Shown here: one piece after another, positions 32,035 through 43,929 of the stretch
Layout: each line of letters begins with the position of its first letter
How positions within the stretch are numbered: position 1 is the stretch's first letter
Assembly: GCA_958298945.1 (NCBI GenBank)
Contig: OY282606.1
Span: 24,525,740-24,589,739 of the forward strand
Source: Atherix ibis
Taxonomy: Eukaryota; Arthropoda; Insecta; Diptera; Athericidae
Reading direction: 5' to 3'
DNA: 64,000 bases
Program-made: the position numbers and the translations under genes
The notes under the pieces: generated by a model
The model's database searches: none
Told to the model about the DNA's origin: nothing
The model's input: the letters and a program-made list of their open reading frames with translations, nothing else

Positions 32035-32689
32035 TGGATGCTAAATTTATTCTTGAAACACGCTGAGGAGTCAATAGGTGGTATTCCTTAAATATTTAAT
32101 TATAAAAAATTAAAATAAACAAAATATTATAAAAGTTTATGGTAATGCTAAATACTATAAAAGAAAGTCATTAACCACAACTCACTTGAGTAAACATTTT
32201 TGGCTAAAAATTCCTTCAAATTGTTTAAAAAAAAGTTAATTTTTTTTAATAAATCGCTAATTATTATTAGATTTCATGTCGAAATAATAAATAAAAATGT
32301 TCACAATTCACACGAAAATTCAAAAATTGACTTTTTGTTTGTACAATTCTGTTTTTGTAGTTTTTTTTTCTAATGTAGAGACGCTTTTTAAACTAAGCTT
32401 TTTTACAAAAATATATCCTACAAAAAAATAGACAAATAACATTTGGCAAAATGCCTTTACGATTTTGCAAATGTGTAAGCAAGCAAATTTGCAAAAAATA
32501 AATACCTTAACTAAGAAAATTGATTTATATTTACTAAAAAATTGTTTATTTAAAAATATTATTTGTGAATTTCAAAAAAATTCTCTTCCTTTTTTTAAGA
32601 TCTTGGTTGTATGAACGTAAAGAAAATTTTACATTTATTTAATAATTATTTATAATTAAAAAATAAAATTAAAAAAAAAAACTATAAAT
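32035..32689. other. AT-rich stretch; nothing recognised
   Basis: No coding signal. A/T runs. Confidence 0.5.
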
Positions 32690-33275
32690 AAAGGATTATC
32701 CAATTTGTAACTTCGGAAAGTTAAATTAAATTCATTATACATAGAAAATGGCCTTTATCAGACATATTACAAAACTCAATCCTTTCGAGATAATCTTTTA
32801 ATAACTTTTTCACAAATTTCGGTTTGTAACTCCGCCATTATTTGAACAGATATTGCTTTTGAAGAGCTCTAAAATTTGAGAATTTTTTGCATACACAGAA
32901 AAACTTAGCGTCAAATTGCACGATCTTGAAGACTAATTCACATCACAAAATCTAGAAATAACGATTCCTTGGAACTTAATAAAGTCAAAATTTGTCGTGT
33001 TATTTGGCTTATGGTTTCAGTCACTTTTTGTCTTCTCTACTGTCACTTGTGGATTTTTTTAGAACCCCATAGAAAATTTTAAGCCTAATCGTACAAAACG
33101 TGGCTACGACAGAATTACCCCTTTTTGTAGTTTTTACAATTTAAACACGTTGTCCGGTAGTTAAACCATCCATAATGGAAAATGTCAAACCTTAAAATGA
33201 ACAAATAACACATGGATAGGATATATTTTTGACAGCTATCAAATGACAGGGCTGTACTCTCCAAAGCACACAAAT
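32690..33275 (-). mobile_element. DD41D-like relic, nearly end to end
   Basis: It starts with GGATTATCCAATTTGTAACT and the TTCGGAAAGT word. It continues through inverse C-terminal words (AATCCTTTCGAGATAAT), a GATCTTGAAG and CAAAATCTAG region, the inverse of the Gly-Ser-Glu-Asn-Pro-His block (CTTGTGGATTTTTTTAGAAC), and GGCTACGACAGAATTACC. It ends with GACAGCTATCAAATGACAGG and GTACTCTCCAAAGCACA. Heavily mutated. Confidence 0.65.
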
Positions 33276-34498
33276 GGAAAACATTTTATTGTATTTTTTT
33301 TTATTAGTACGAATGTTTAGACCATTATTATAAAATTGGTTTACATACAAATTTCAAAATAATTTTTATAAAAAATGGTCTACTACACTAATTTTCGTCG
33401 CATCTATAAAAAAATAAAACTTTGACGGTATTTAAGTAGACCTTTACTTTTATACTAACAATTTTGTGCATTTTTCTACAAATCACTTTCAAATTTTTTT
33501 TATACTTAAATTTGATAGTAGTTTTAATTTAAATATTATTAAATTGAAAAAAACCTAATATCTTTATAAGCAAAATTTTTATAATTCTTATCAGCTATTA
33601 ATTTAATAAAAATATAAAGCAGGACTAAATGATTTTATTATTACAGTTGGCGCTAATATGTTCAGATCATATAGTACAGAAATATGGTAGTACAGTGTAT
33701 GTAGAAGAATTTTTAAACTTTCCACGTAAACATGACATGATCAAAAATAATTTAGCAAATAAAAGAAAATAATATTAACAATTTATTTAATTATAATTTT
33801 ACACCTGTTTTTTATCAAATATAAAATGATAAAGACTTCTTCTAGTAAAATTAATAAAAATAGTCAAACTTATAAAATGCACTTATAAGATATAAAATTA
33901 AATTGGAAAATATAAAAAATTTTTCCATTTCTCTGCTTTAACACACCACGCGTAAAGGGGGAAATTTCCAAAACAAAATATTAAATTATTACCCCTGTTT
34001 AAATTTCGAATACATTAAAATGTTTATGCATTTAGTTAAGGAACAATCTTTTAATAAAATTTCCATTATAAACGACTCCCGTAGGAGATAGCAAATATTT
34101 ATATAAGTCACGAAATCAAGTTTGTTCGAATGTCCAAGCTTTATGGCAAAAGATTTTCATCATTCCAAAAAAAAAATAAGAACTTTTTAATTAAACTTAA
34201 ACTATATTCATAAAAAGAATGTCCATATAAAAATTCTATAAATTTGATGATCTCGTTAAAATAATAAAATGTGACAGAAAATTTTAAAATAGAATTCCAT
34301 CACATCAGCAGTTAAGAATTTAAATTATTTCCGAAATTCATTTAGTTTAGTAAATTCAGAATTTTCTTTGTTTGGTTCTATTTTGGAAAATTCAATTTCA
34401 GACAGTTCTTATTTTATTATAAGAATATTTTAGAAATTTTTTGATTTTAATAATGGAAATGAAACAAAGAACGAAAAAAAAATTTTACTAAGACTTAC
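33276..34498. other. AT-rich stretch; nothing recognised
   Basis: No gene, repeat or element end identified. Confidence 0.5.
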
Positions 34499-34630
34499 TT
34501 TCTTCCATGTACCCTTGTTGGCAACACCTTTCTGAAATGTGGCATGAATTTCAAGGCAATCACTTAACGAAGGACCCCACTGTTTGGCAAATTTGCCAAG
34601 CAACGAACTCTCAAGCTTTAGTTGAACCAT
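34499..34630 (-). other. Candidate exon, open on both strands
   Basis: A GC-richer island. On the minus strand an ATG (34628-34630) opens MVQLKLESSLLGKFAKQWGP and continues to a consensus donor (AAGAAA then GTAAGT, boundary at 34499). On the plus strand the same DNA is also open (CWQHLSEMWHEFQGNHLTKD) and is bounded by an AG near 34491 and a donor AAG/GTGAGT near 34640. The minus strand would match the orientation of the LRRFIP-like gene and could be an alternative first exon of it. Identity not recognised. Confidence 0.35.
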
Positions 34631-36339
34631 TGTGTATTAAGGTGAGTATATTATTCAACAATGGCAACACCATTCACAATAACCAACAATAAATATAAAT
34701 GTTTTGTATTAATTTCACACCAATTAAAAAAAATTGAGATTTTTAATTTTTCTCTTTTTTATCATATAAAAATCCTATTAAGTTTACCATTGATAAGATG
34801 ACAAAAAAAAATTCTCTTAAAATTATTTTCGATTTAGATCAAAATTTATTTTTGAGTGCACATCTCTACTCGTACTATTAAATAACAAACTTATTCGTAT
34901 AAATGCTTTCAGAAGTCTATTTCGTAAGAAACTTTTTACTGACGTTTGAGTGAAATTATTAAATAACAAAAAAAAAAATACTATTTTTAAACTTAATATA
35001 TATTTGACAATTGCAACAAATCTCTCTTTTTCCCACCCGTCTACCACTGACTTGTCCACTTATTCGCACAGTCTTTAAAAGAGTCAAAACGAACTGTTAT
35101 ACGATGCGATATTTTGTTATTTTGATATTTCAATAACAACTTATTTCCGATTACTACTACAATACTAGTCTGTGATAATTTTATTTAAAGAAGAAAAATT
35201 GCATAATCTCTATAAATATAGTTGATAAAATTAGCAAAAACTTATTTTCATAAAGCTTTTATATTGTAAAAAGCTTATTGATTTTTGCACGTCTGGCATT
35301 TAACTCTTCTCTTTGCATACGTTTGTCTCTACTAAATAATCGTAAGTCTTGTACAATTATATTATACAAACTATAAAAAAATTAATTTTTTCACACACAA
35401 CACAATTTTAATATATATATAAAAAAAAACAAACGATTTTAATTAAATTTTTAATTGATTTTTTTAATATTTTTAACTTATTTTAATAGTAAAAAAATAT
35501 TATCTCTGAACTAGCGTGTAGCCGGCAAATGACTGTTCTGACTAGACTAATGTTCTCCATGATGTTGGTAACTCTAATGCGCCGGAATGGCCCTCGAATA
35601 CGCTTCCAGAAAATAACATAAATAGTCGGGAATGTGCATGCTCACCTCAAGGGGAAATAGTAATGTTCTATCCCAGTACACTCAATTTTTACCATATGTA
35701 CTATGGAAATATTCTTCCCTTGCATATAACAACCATTGACGTAGGCTAAGAGCATAGTCTTATGAATTTTCTTTGTAGAAAAAGAGGTCGTTTTAATGCC
35801 TTAATAGAAAAATTTTTCCTTCAAATTTGCCATTATTCTCGAAATAGAATTTTTTGTAAAATGATATTCTTGTATGGAAATTGTTCATTAAAAGATGACT
35901 TTATGTTCTCTTAAATATTCCCAATTCAAAACAACAGCTGTACTTTGTCTGAACATATTCTGATAAGGAAAATTCCAAAAATGTTGCATAAATTCACATC
36001 ATATTTTTAGAATTTATTCTGTTAATAAATATTAAATATTTTATATTTATTATGGAAATAACTTACACTTTATCTCAATGAGGTATTAATAATAGTCTTA
36101 TTTGCAATTATAATATGATATCATGTGTTATTAAATTTCAAATAATGTAGTTTGTTCGAGTTTTACCATATATAAAAAATATTATTTTTCTTAAATAAGA
36201 AAATTGAAATAAATACATTTATTTATAAAATTGTTTAGATATAACATTATTTTTTTTCTATTGTAAAAGGTTATTGAATTCGTTAATTGGAAAATTAAAA
36301 TAAACAGATTTTGTTGACATTTTTAAATTTATTTAATTG
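34631..36339. other. AT-rich stretch; possible splice-donor patch at 35510-35700
   Basis: 35515-35690 is more GC-rich and contains, on the minus strand, CCCCTTGAG followed by GTGAGC (boundary near 35650). This could be the donor of a leader exon. No coding frame recognised. Confidence 0.35.
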
Positions 36340-36535
36340 TTTAGACCTTGGCCATTATGCATGAAATGTAAGATGATTTAAATGGCCGCCACGAGACTTC
36401 TTTAAGTACTTGATCCTTTTGAGATAATTTGTAGAAAGTTTTTGTTATAATTTTAACGAGTTGTTTGGTGGTTAAACACAGTCCATAATGTAAAATGGCA
36501 AATCTTCAATATAACAAATGATTTTTTGTCTAATG
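36340..36535 (-). mobile_element. DD41D-like relic fragment
   Basis: Words GGCCATTATGCATGAAATGT, ATTTAAATGGCCGCCACGAG and GATCCTTTTGAGATAATTTG match the inverse C-terminal part of the family. Confidence 0.6.
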
Positions 36536-36677
36536 AATTAAAAGTCCTTTTTGAATTCTTTCCGTAGAATAATACATAACGATATTTTTTAAATCACATC
36601 AACTTTTAAAAAAAGTATAAAATTTTTTTTGATAAACGATCAAAATTACTAATCAATAATAAATTGTTGATGCTGTA

Positions 36678-37871
36678 CAAGGTATATAAGCCTAAATCAG
36701 CTGTTTGGTCATAGATGGCGTGAGTGAGCGTATTAGGCTACTATAGAGCGTATTAAGCTACGTTACATTTTTTTTATGAGTTTGACATCTGTCAACATTA
36801 TTCAGTGCACATTGTCAGCAATTTCGTACAACTACATACATTTTTCCTTTGGTAATCATGTCTAGTTTTGTGCCAGAAAAAGAGCATATGCGGGAAGCTC
36901 TGCTTTTCTGATTCAATTTGAAGAAATCGGTTGCCGAATCGCATCGAATACTTATGGAAGTCTATGGTGACAGTGCTTTATCGGAAACAACGTGCCGAGA
37001 TTGGTTTCGTCGGTTCAAAGATGGCAATTTTGACTTGTGGGACAAGAAGCGTGAAAATCGGCCTAGGAAGGTTGAGGACCATCAATCGCAGGCTCTTTTG
37101 GACGAAGACAATATCCAATCGCAAAAAATGCTCGCGGAGCAATTGGGCGTTACTCGACTAGCCATTTCCATGCGTCTGCGTGCCATGGGGAAGATTGACA
37201 AGATCGGAAAATGGGTGCCACATGAATTGAACGATAGGCAGATGGAGCGACGCCAAAACACATGCAAAATCTTTCTCGCCAGATAAAAAAGAAAGTCGTT
37301 CCTGCATCAAATTGTGACAGGCAATGAAAAGTGGATATATTTCGACAATCCTAAATGCAAGAAATCCTGGGTTGATCCCGGCCAACCATCAACATCTTCC
37401 CCAAGACGAAATCGCTTCGGATCAGCAGGGTATCGTCTACTATGAGATGTTGAAACCTGGGGGGAAAAAAGGACGGATTATCAACAAAGACATGACAAGC
37501 CGATTTTCCTCCACGACAACGCACCATCGCACACGTCAAAAATGGTCCGAAACTACTTGGAGACACTCAACTGGGAGTTGCTTCCCGATCCCGCTTGTTC
37601 ACCAGACCTGGCCCCTTCCGACTACACCTGTTTTCGTCGATGGGCCACGCGCTCGCTGAGCAGCACTTCGATTCGAAAATGGCTTGATGAGTGGTTTGCC
37701 TCGAAAGAGAAGGAATTTTTTTGGCGTGGTATCCACAAATTGCCCAAGAGATGGAAAAAATGTTTAGCTAGCGAGTGCAAGTACTTTGAATAAATTTGTT
37801 TTTGCTTTCCACGAAAAAAAACATGTGTTTTTTTTGACTAAAAAACAGCAGATTTAAGCTTATACACCTGG
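36678..37871 (+). mobile_element. Mauritiana-type mariner, decayed, 1194 bp
   Basis: Terminal repeats of about 30 bp read CAAGGTATATAAGCCTAAAT on the left and CCAGGTGTATAAGCTTAAAT inward from the right. TA flanks both (36676-36677, 37872-37873). It is the same family as 43246-43889. The protein resembles the Mos1 type. Confidence 0.95.
36858..37793 (+). pseudogene. Broken Mos1-like mariner transposase
   Basis: ATG at 36858 (MSSFVPEKEHMREALLF), then an in-frame TGA at 36909-36911. The HTH region follows (SAVAESHRILMEVYGDS-like, CRDWFRRFKDGNFD, DNIQSQKMLAEQLGVTRLAI), then GKWVPHELNDRQMERRQNT and a stop at about 37284. The first catalytic block reads VTGNEKWIYFDNP, with Asn for the first Asp. 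Part of the domain after SWVDPGQPSTSS is lost or frameshifted (about 37400-37490). PIFLHDNAPSHTSKMVRNYL and the SPDLAPSD block follow, and the end KCLASECKYFE is kept. It is shorter than the roughly 345 residues usual for the family and dead on several counts. Confidence 0.93.
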
Positions 37872-37873
37872 TA

Positions 37874-40015
37874 TAATAAAATGATATTAAAAACCAATAT
37901 GAACGTACAGGATTTTTTTTAACCAAAAAAAATTCTTCTTTAAATTTGCCAATGCTTCTTTTTATGTTTGAAATAATGTGATACATTGTAACTTATCGAA
38001 AAGTCCACGTTTAGTTCCACATACTAAATTTTCTCAAAACAATTTTTGTTGAAATTTTTTGATAGACATTTTCTGGTCATATAAGTAAAAAAAACCTAAA
38101 GAACTGAATTTTTTGCCAAAAAATATATATATTTAGAACAATTATTTTTAATTTTTTTTTGATATACTGTATAAAAAAAAAAATTCAGAATAAAAATAAT
38201 ACCAAATGAATAATGTCAGTGCAAACAACTTTGATTATAATATCGCCTTAATTGGAAAAATCCACCAATGACGATAATAAGCTGTTTTTACTATACATGG
38301 TTGATGATTTATATTAATTTAATCATTAAATCAGAACTAAGAAATTTTCTCTTTAAAATTGTGCAAAAATGATTTTGTTTATATTAAAAGTTGTTCTTAC
38401 AAAAAAAAAAAAAAAAAAAAAATTAGCTATTTACTTTGAGAGCGAAGTCGTTGTTCATACATATTTTAATAGTTTACGTTTATGCACAATTTCTAGATAT
38501 TCATTTTTTTAATATGCTTTTAACATGTGCTAAAAATAATATATACACATATTATCTTAAAGAAATTCTTATTTATATTAAAGAAAAAAGCACATGGCAA
38601 ATGTTAAAATATAATTAAAATTTTCATTTTGTCAGTACAAGTAAAATGTTGTATAGCAAAAAGTACGTAGTTTATAATAACTTTACTATATTTTTTTATA
38701 AATAGTCTTATTTAATAGTATTTAAATTTGTTTAAGACAATTTCGGAACATGTCGTGACCATACTTTAACATATTCGTGCACCAACTTTTATTGATAAAT
38801 TCTTTAAAGAAAGAAAACTTTAGAACAAATCACCCGTACATATAAACGATTTTTTTAAAAATAATTTTATCTAAAAACTTGCAATAAAAAAATACCAAAA
38901 AATATTTTTAAATTAACGTAAGCAACTATCGATAGTTGACTTCATAGTCTGTACGGTTAAATATTTAACAAAAAAAAAAAAATTATGTCTAAATATTTCG
39001 GAATACCAATATAAACATTTCCGGATCCCCCCTGTGACTATGACAAATTGTTAGTTTAACGACTCTGCGCCAATATCGTGGAAGGAATATTTTTCTATCG
39101 ATTTTCTGATTTCAACTGCAGATTTGGCACCGAAATAGCAATTTCCAGTTTAGTTCAGACATTAAGCATGGCGATGAGTAAGAATACTTTTGGGGCTCCT
39201 TTTGTGAGTTTCATTTAGAATCCCCTATCTTCGTCATTTAAATCGATATTTATTTATACCGACAAATATATATACTCGTATATATGGAGTTGGATTCTTT
39301 TATAAACAATTTCTAAACTGCAATTTGCAAAGCCAGGAGATTACAAAAAAGAAAATTCCCTTGCACTTGACGATGAATCCCCCACCGATTCTATACAATT
39401 TCCTGTATAGAATAAATAAATAATAAATAATATAGAACAGAAAGTCTGTCTGAATGCGTTTTCGCAAATATGCTTTGGAAATATGGAGTGAAGTGGTTCT
39501 TGTCATTCAGTGAGAGATTTGTATTCGTATTTTTTCTGATGTATCCACCCATGGTGCTGATGAAGTACGAGTGTTTCTAGTAACACTTTTCGAGTTTCGA
39601 ATTATATTCTCTTGGTTCGGTCCCCATATGCAAGTTGAGAACATTTCATTTAAAATGCTAGTAGATAGATACAAAGAGAACATACCACTTCCGTCTAGAC
39701 AAATATGACATCGAAAAATTATGCATTATGAAGACTAAATCGACTGATGAAAAGTATAGTCACACACAACCCATCAGGGTACTAAGTAATTCGAAATATT
39801 GCCAAGTATGTTTGGGGGAAGTATACTTTCTCATAAGTGAGTGTAAGTGATTCTTCTGCCTTATCGAATAGGAAATGTTCAATATCGACGACTTCCACAT
39901 TTATATGAATTTACACACCAGAAAAAATGCATAAAGAACGGAAGTCGAGGTAATAAAAATTATTGTATAAACCAACCAACAAAATTCTACAATATTACAC
40001 CTTTATGCAAAACTA
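37874..40015. other. Intergenic stretch; no gene recognised
   Basis: It contains a 22-base A run (38401-38422), a TATCGATA motif inside a 16-bp palindrome (38923-38938) and a moderately GC-rich stretch 39000-39900 with no recognisable protein. The latter may be an old transposon. Confidence 0.4.
38927..38934. promoter_or_regulatory. DRE-like motif TATCGATA
   Basis: A perfect DREF-type octamer in the palindrome CAACTATCGATAGTTG. No promoter or gene start is recognisable nearby. Confidence 0.2.
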
Positions 40016-40041
40016 TTCGGAAAGTAATTTCGTTTTTTTTT
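40016..40041. mobile_element. Cecropia-type mariner end fragment
   Basis: CGGAAAGTAATTTCG followed by a T run matches the inner part of the terminal repeat of 17296-18502. It lies directly before the LINE fragment. Confidence 0.6.
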
Positions 40042-40044
40042 TAA

Positions 40045-40281
40045 AAGATTAACATGGAACTCTCATACTAGACTAAAAAAAATTGAAGCCACTAAATGTT
40101 ACCGCCAACTTCTTAGACTACTGGACAAACTTTCGAAACTAATAATACAATTATAAAATCTATTTGGACATACGTGTATGGAATGGAACTTTGGGGTTCC
40201 AATTCCTTTCGCGTCCAGGCCTTACAATCCAAGATCATCCGTAAAAGTGTTGATATCCCCATTTATGTTCGTAACAACATA
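40045..40281 (+). mobile_element. Jockey-type LINE fragment
   Basis: The plus strand translates, with small breaks, as LTWNSHTRLKKIEATKCYRQ, LLRLLDKLSKLIIQL, IWTYVYGMELWGSNSF and IPIYVRNNI. This is the segment after the reverse transcriptase active site of jockey-clade LINEs. It is nearly identical to the inverse of about 50387-50620. It ends exactly at the mariner insertion site. Confidence 0.85.
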
Positions 40282-41427
40282 TTAGGTTGTCCTGGAAGTA
40301 ATTTCGTTTTTTAAAATAAAAATGAAAGACGATTTTCTTATAGTGAATTAATATTTTATTCAATTAAATATTGTCCAGTCTGATCTAATACCCTTTGCCA
40401 TCTTTCTGGCAGTAGCATGATTCTACGCTCATAAAATGTTTGTTCTTTGCTGGCAAAAAACTGATCCACGTGATTTTTTACCTCCTCATTTGAATTAGTG
40501 TAGCAGTATATCCCATTTAAGCTCTAAAAGCTTTTGCCGAGTGGTCTAACTTGTATGTGCTTTCGCATTATCCTGTTCGAACACTATACCTTTCCTATTG
40601 ATCAATTCTGGCCTTTTTTCTTAAAGTCAATCATTAAATTTTTCCAACTAATGACAGTACACTTCAGAATTGATCGTTGCGTTGCTCGGTAGAAGTTTAA
40701 AATAAACGAATCCTTTGAAATCCCACCAAACAGATAGCATGACCTTTTTTTTAAGTGCTTTGATCCGGTTAATCTTTTCTTCTCCAGGATCTTTTGCGCT
40801 TAACATTATTGTAGACAACGCATTTCTCGTCCCTAGTGATGATACACTTCAAAAATGGATCATTTTCTTGGCGTTTGAGAAGCAAATCACAAACGTCAAT
40901 GCGATGGCACAAATTTTTTCCGTAAGAATATGAGGAACCCATATGTCGAGCTTTGAGATACATGTAATCTCTCAGCAATCTCACGAGTTGTTATTCGCCA
41001 GTTTGCATCTATTAATACCTTTAATATGTCTTCATCAGCTTCAAATGGCCTTCCAAAACGTGGTGCATCTTCGAGATCAAAATTGCCGGATCGAAATTTT
41101 CCAAATCAGTTTTGGCAATGGCGCTCACTTAACACATCTTCTCCATTAACATCGGATAATTTTTTTCTTCCTTGAAGAACATTTTTATCTTTTCTATAGT
41201 AAAAAAAGTCAAATATGCCGAAAATGCTGTTTTTCACTTTCAATATTTAAAAGTGTATCAACCAAAACCTACTGCCCAGAATCAATCGAATTTTTTTACT
41301 AGCAATCCTTGCTATGTCAGCTGTCAAAATACATATGATTATGGGGATTAAGTGAGAAGTTGATTGTGAAAAAATACAATTAAGCCTTCTGTTGGGAAAC
41401 AACGAAATTACTTTCCGAACAACCCAA
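40282..41427 (-). mobile_element. Cecropia-type mariner, decayed, 1146 bp
   Basis: Ends read TTAGGTTGTCCTGGAAGTAA (left) and TTGGGTTGTTCGGAAAGTAA (inward from right), with TA at 40280-40281 and 41428-41429. The left flank is the same LINE position as the flank of the copy at 49171-50386; the right flank is different. Confidence 0.92.
40356..41243 (-). pseudogene. Broken cecropia-type mariner transposase
   Basis: The C-terminus VLDQTGQYLIE and the ERIILLPERWQ-like block lie near 40356-40440. The SPDLAPSD block is deleted around 40500. GIVYF/FELLPSN, ITRDEKCVVYNNVKRKRSWR (TGDEKW changed to TRDEKC), ICDLLLKRQENDPFLK and remnants of the HTH region follow upstream, in several frames. The probable start is ATT at 41241-41243. 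Confidence 0.9.
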
Positions 41428-41428
41428 T

Positions 41429-41608
41429 ATGGAAAATTTTGCAACTCACAAGTACTCGGGCGTAGATGCCCAATGGAACGCAAAATTTACTTATGAAGGA
41501 GTAAAATATAACCTCAAAATAGTCAACAACAATACTGAGACAGGAGTAAAATATAACCTCAAAATAGTCAACAAAAATACTGAGTTTATTCAGCTTGTCA
41601 AAATCTGA
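41429..41608 (+). CDS. Orphan coding fragment, 59 aa, with an in-frame 45-bp duplication
   Basis: The frame MENFATHKYSGVDAQWNAKF is followed by GVKYNLKIVNNNTET repeated as GVKYNLKIVNKNTEF. The ATG overlaps the TA duplication of the adjacent mariner, so it is probably accidental and the coding piece is a truncated interior. After the stop, another frame continues with SDESDVSPESEESSKLISLP to about 41664. The unit 41498-41542 is duplicated at 41543-41587. It looks like a piece of a larger protein of unknown origin, perhaps another transposon. Confidence 0.4.
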   Translation: MENFATHKYSGVDAQWNAKFTYEGVKYNLKIVNNNTETGVKYNLKIVNKNTEFIQLVKI

Positions 41609-41664
41609 TGAAAGCGATGTGTCGCCTGAGTCTGAAGAATCAAGTAAACTTATATCACTACCTG

Positions 41665-43245
41665 ACTGATTTATAACAACCAGTTTATAACTGACTATTT
41701 TATAACAACCTGTAAAGCAGTCAGTTAATAAATGTGTAATTATTTTTTATGTAAAAACATACTCTAGTAATATTTAATTCGATTTATTTTTGCTTTTGCT
41801 GCACGAATAAAATAAACATAAACAATAAAAACAAAAATATGACACTTCAACATAACCTACGAACCCGCTAAGCCATCTATTTTCATTTTGGGAGCTAAAA
41901 TCCCCCTACCATAATTTGTATGCGTAACTTCTCATGCGATTTACTTATTTGTATGAGCAAGAGTAGCTGCGAGTAGCTAGAAGTACTTGTGAGTAGCAAA
42001 ATTTTCCCAATGGAATACAGCTAATATATTTATTAATGAATTCAATTTAAATATTAATAAAATATTTGTAAATATTTTGTAGGCCACACAAAATCAGTCA
42101 CAGATATATATTCAAATTGAAAAAATCAATAATTAATTATTCTTATCATAAATTGACAGTGCGGAAAAATTTGTTTTATAAACACTTACAACTTTTTTAA
42201 GAAAAAAGAAAGAAAAATCACTTCAAACTCTTATCAATCATATTGGAACTTTTATTTTTCAAACTAGAGTACAAACAATTTTATAAAAATGTTACACTTA
42301 ATTACAAATTTATTTTCGTAATTATTGATATACTTTTCCAACGTTTGAATTCTTCCAAATTGTAAGTTGATTGGGAAAAAATTCGAACAAACTTCTACTG
42401 AACTATTAATCAATATTTAGCGAAGTCTACTTAAGAGAAATGGTATTTCAAGTGGAAAAAAATCATATTCACTCAGTTGGTAATTAGTAATTAGACACCA
42501 TATGAGAATTTATTAAGTGATTTTATCTATTATGTGTAGTATAGATAACTTCAAATGAATATATAAATTATGGAAACATATTTTTTTTGCTAATATCAAC
42601 AAAAGGTATGAACAAGTTGTGTTATTTATTGATTTTCATTGACTTTATTAAAAATACAATCACAAAAATACCTTAACAGTAACTAAGCTCCGGTCTTACC
42701 TTGATTAGCGGAGAATCGAAAAGGAAAATATTGTTTTTCTTCTTTGTACACTGGATATTTTCCTTTCTATTTTTTCTTATTAAAATTGTACTGATTTTAT
42801 ATGCAATATAACGATAAGCAGTTACTTATTTTAAATGCACATAATAACACCTAATATTTACCTGTACATAAAAATAAAAATACGAACACATACAAAACTA
42901 TCAATTCTAAATTTGGTCAATCAATAAGAATATTCCATACGATATCTTGTATCTTTTATGTACAAGGAGCACAATTTAAATGACCTAAAAGAACAGTTGG
43001 TGTTACATACTACAAAAGTACTTTTATTTGTTTTAAGTACATTGAAATTTATTGACTCCACAGTTTCACACATTTCTTAATAGAAAATTATCCAATGGAT
43101 AGAAATTTTTAGTGACGCCACTGTTCTATTTGGAAAAATTTACTTTTAAGACAATTTTTCATTTAAATGTCAATAAATTTATAAGATATTTTCTACCAGC
43201 CACATATTTTCAATTAAAATATTTACAAAAAAAAACCTCTTTTTA
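41665..43245. other. AT-rich stretch; no gene recognised
   Basis: On the minus strand, CGCTAATCAAG followed by GTAAGA near 42699 is a good donor consensus and could mark a small exon of the LRRFIP-like gene, but no frame was recognisable. GTTTATAACTGACT/CAGTCAGTTA words repeat near 41680-41730. Confidence 0.35.
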
Positions 43246-43889
43246 CAAGGTGTATAAGCTTAAATCCGCTATTTTTTAGTAAAAAAAAAACACGTTTTTT
43301 TCATAGAAAGCAAAAACAAATTCATTCAAAGTACTTGCCCTCGCTAGCTACACATTTTTCCCATCTCTCGGGCAATTTGTGGATACCACGCCAAAAAAAT
43401 TCCTTCTCTTTCGAGGCAAACCACTCATCAAGCCATTTTCGGACGTCTTCGTAAAAATCGAAGTGCTGCTCAGCGAACGCGTGGAGCCTGCAATTGATGG
43501 TCCTCAACCTTCCTAGGCCGATTTTCACGCTTCTTGTCTCACAAGTCAAAATTGCCATCTTTGAACCGACGAAACCAATCTCGGCACGTTATTTCCGATA
43601 AAGCACTGTCACCATAGGCCTCCATAAGCATTCGATGCTATTTGGCAGCCGATTTCTTCAAATTGAAGCAGAAAAGCAGAGCTTCCCGCATATGCTCTTT
43701 TTCTTGGCAAAACTAGACATGATTACCAAAGGAAAAATGTATGTTGTTGTACGAAATTGCTGACAATGTGCACTGATTTATGTTGACAGATGTCAAAATC
43801 ATAAAAAAAGTGTGGCCTGCCCATGGTAGCTTAATACGCTCACTCACGCCCTCTATGACCAAACAGCGGATTTAAGCTTATACACCTGG
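43246..43889 (-). mobile_element. Mauritiana-type mariner deletion derivative, 644 bp
   Basis: Ends read CAAGGTGTATAAGCTTAAAT and, inward from the right, CCAGGTGTATAAGCTTAAAT, with TA flanks (43244-43245, 43890-43891). Both ends and subterminal regions are intact but the middle of the transposase is missing, giving a short non-autonomous form. Confidence 0.95.
43322..43720 (-). pseudogene. Mauritiana transposase with its centre deleted
   Basis: The N-terminal stretch (ATG at 43718-43720, then the CRDWFRRFKDGNFD region in shifted frames) is joined near 43490 to the C-terminal EQHFDFYEDVRKWLDEWFAS, which continues to CVASEGKYFE. The linker and all catalytic residues are lost. The C-terminal part is better preserved than in the 1194-bp copy. 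Confidence 0.92.
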
Positions 43890-43929
43890 TATATTTAAGA
43901 TGTTAGATTAGGGATAAAAAATAAACTTA

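Noticed and set aside
38401..38422. Poly-A run as a retroposed cDNA tail
   Set aside because: No coding or LINE sequence immediately upstream and no visible target-site duplication; treated as a simple repeat.
37881..39900. Possible gene in the moderately GC-rich part 39000-39900
   Set aside because: No open frame longer than about 68 codons, no splice-consistent exon chain and no recognisable protein.
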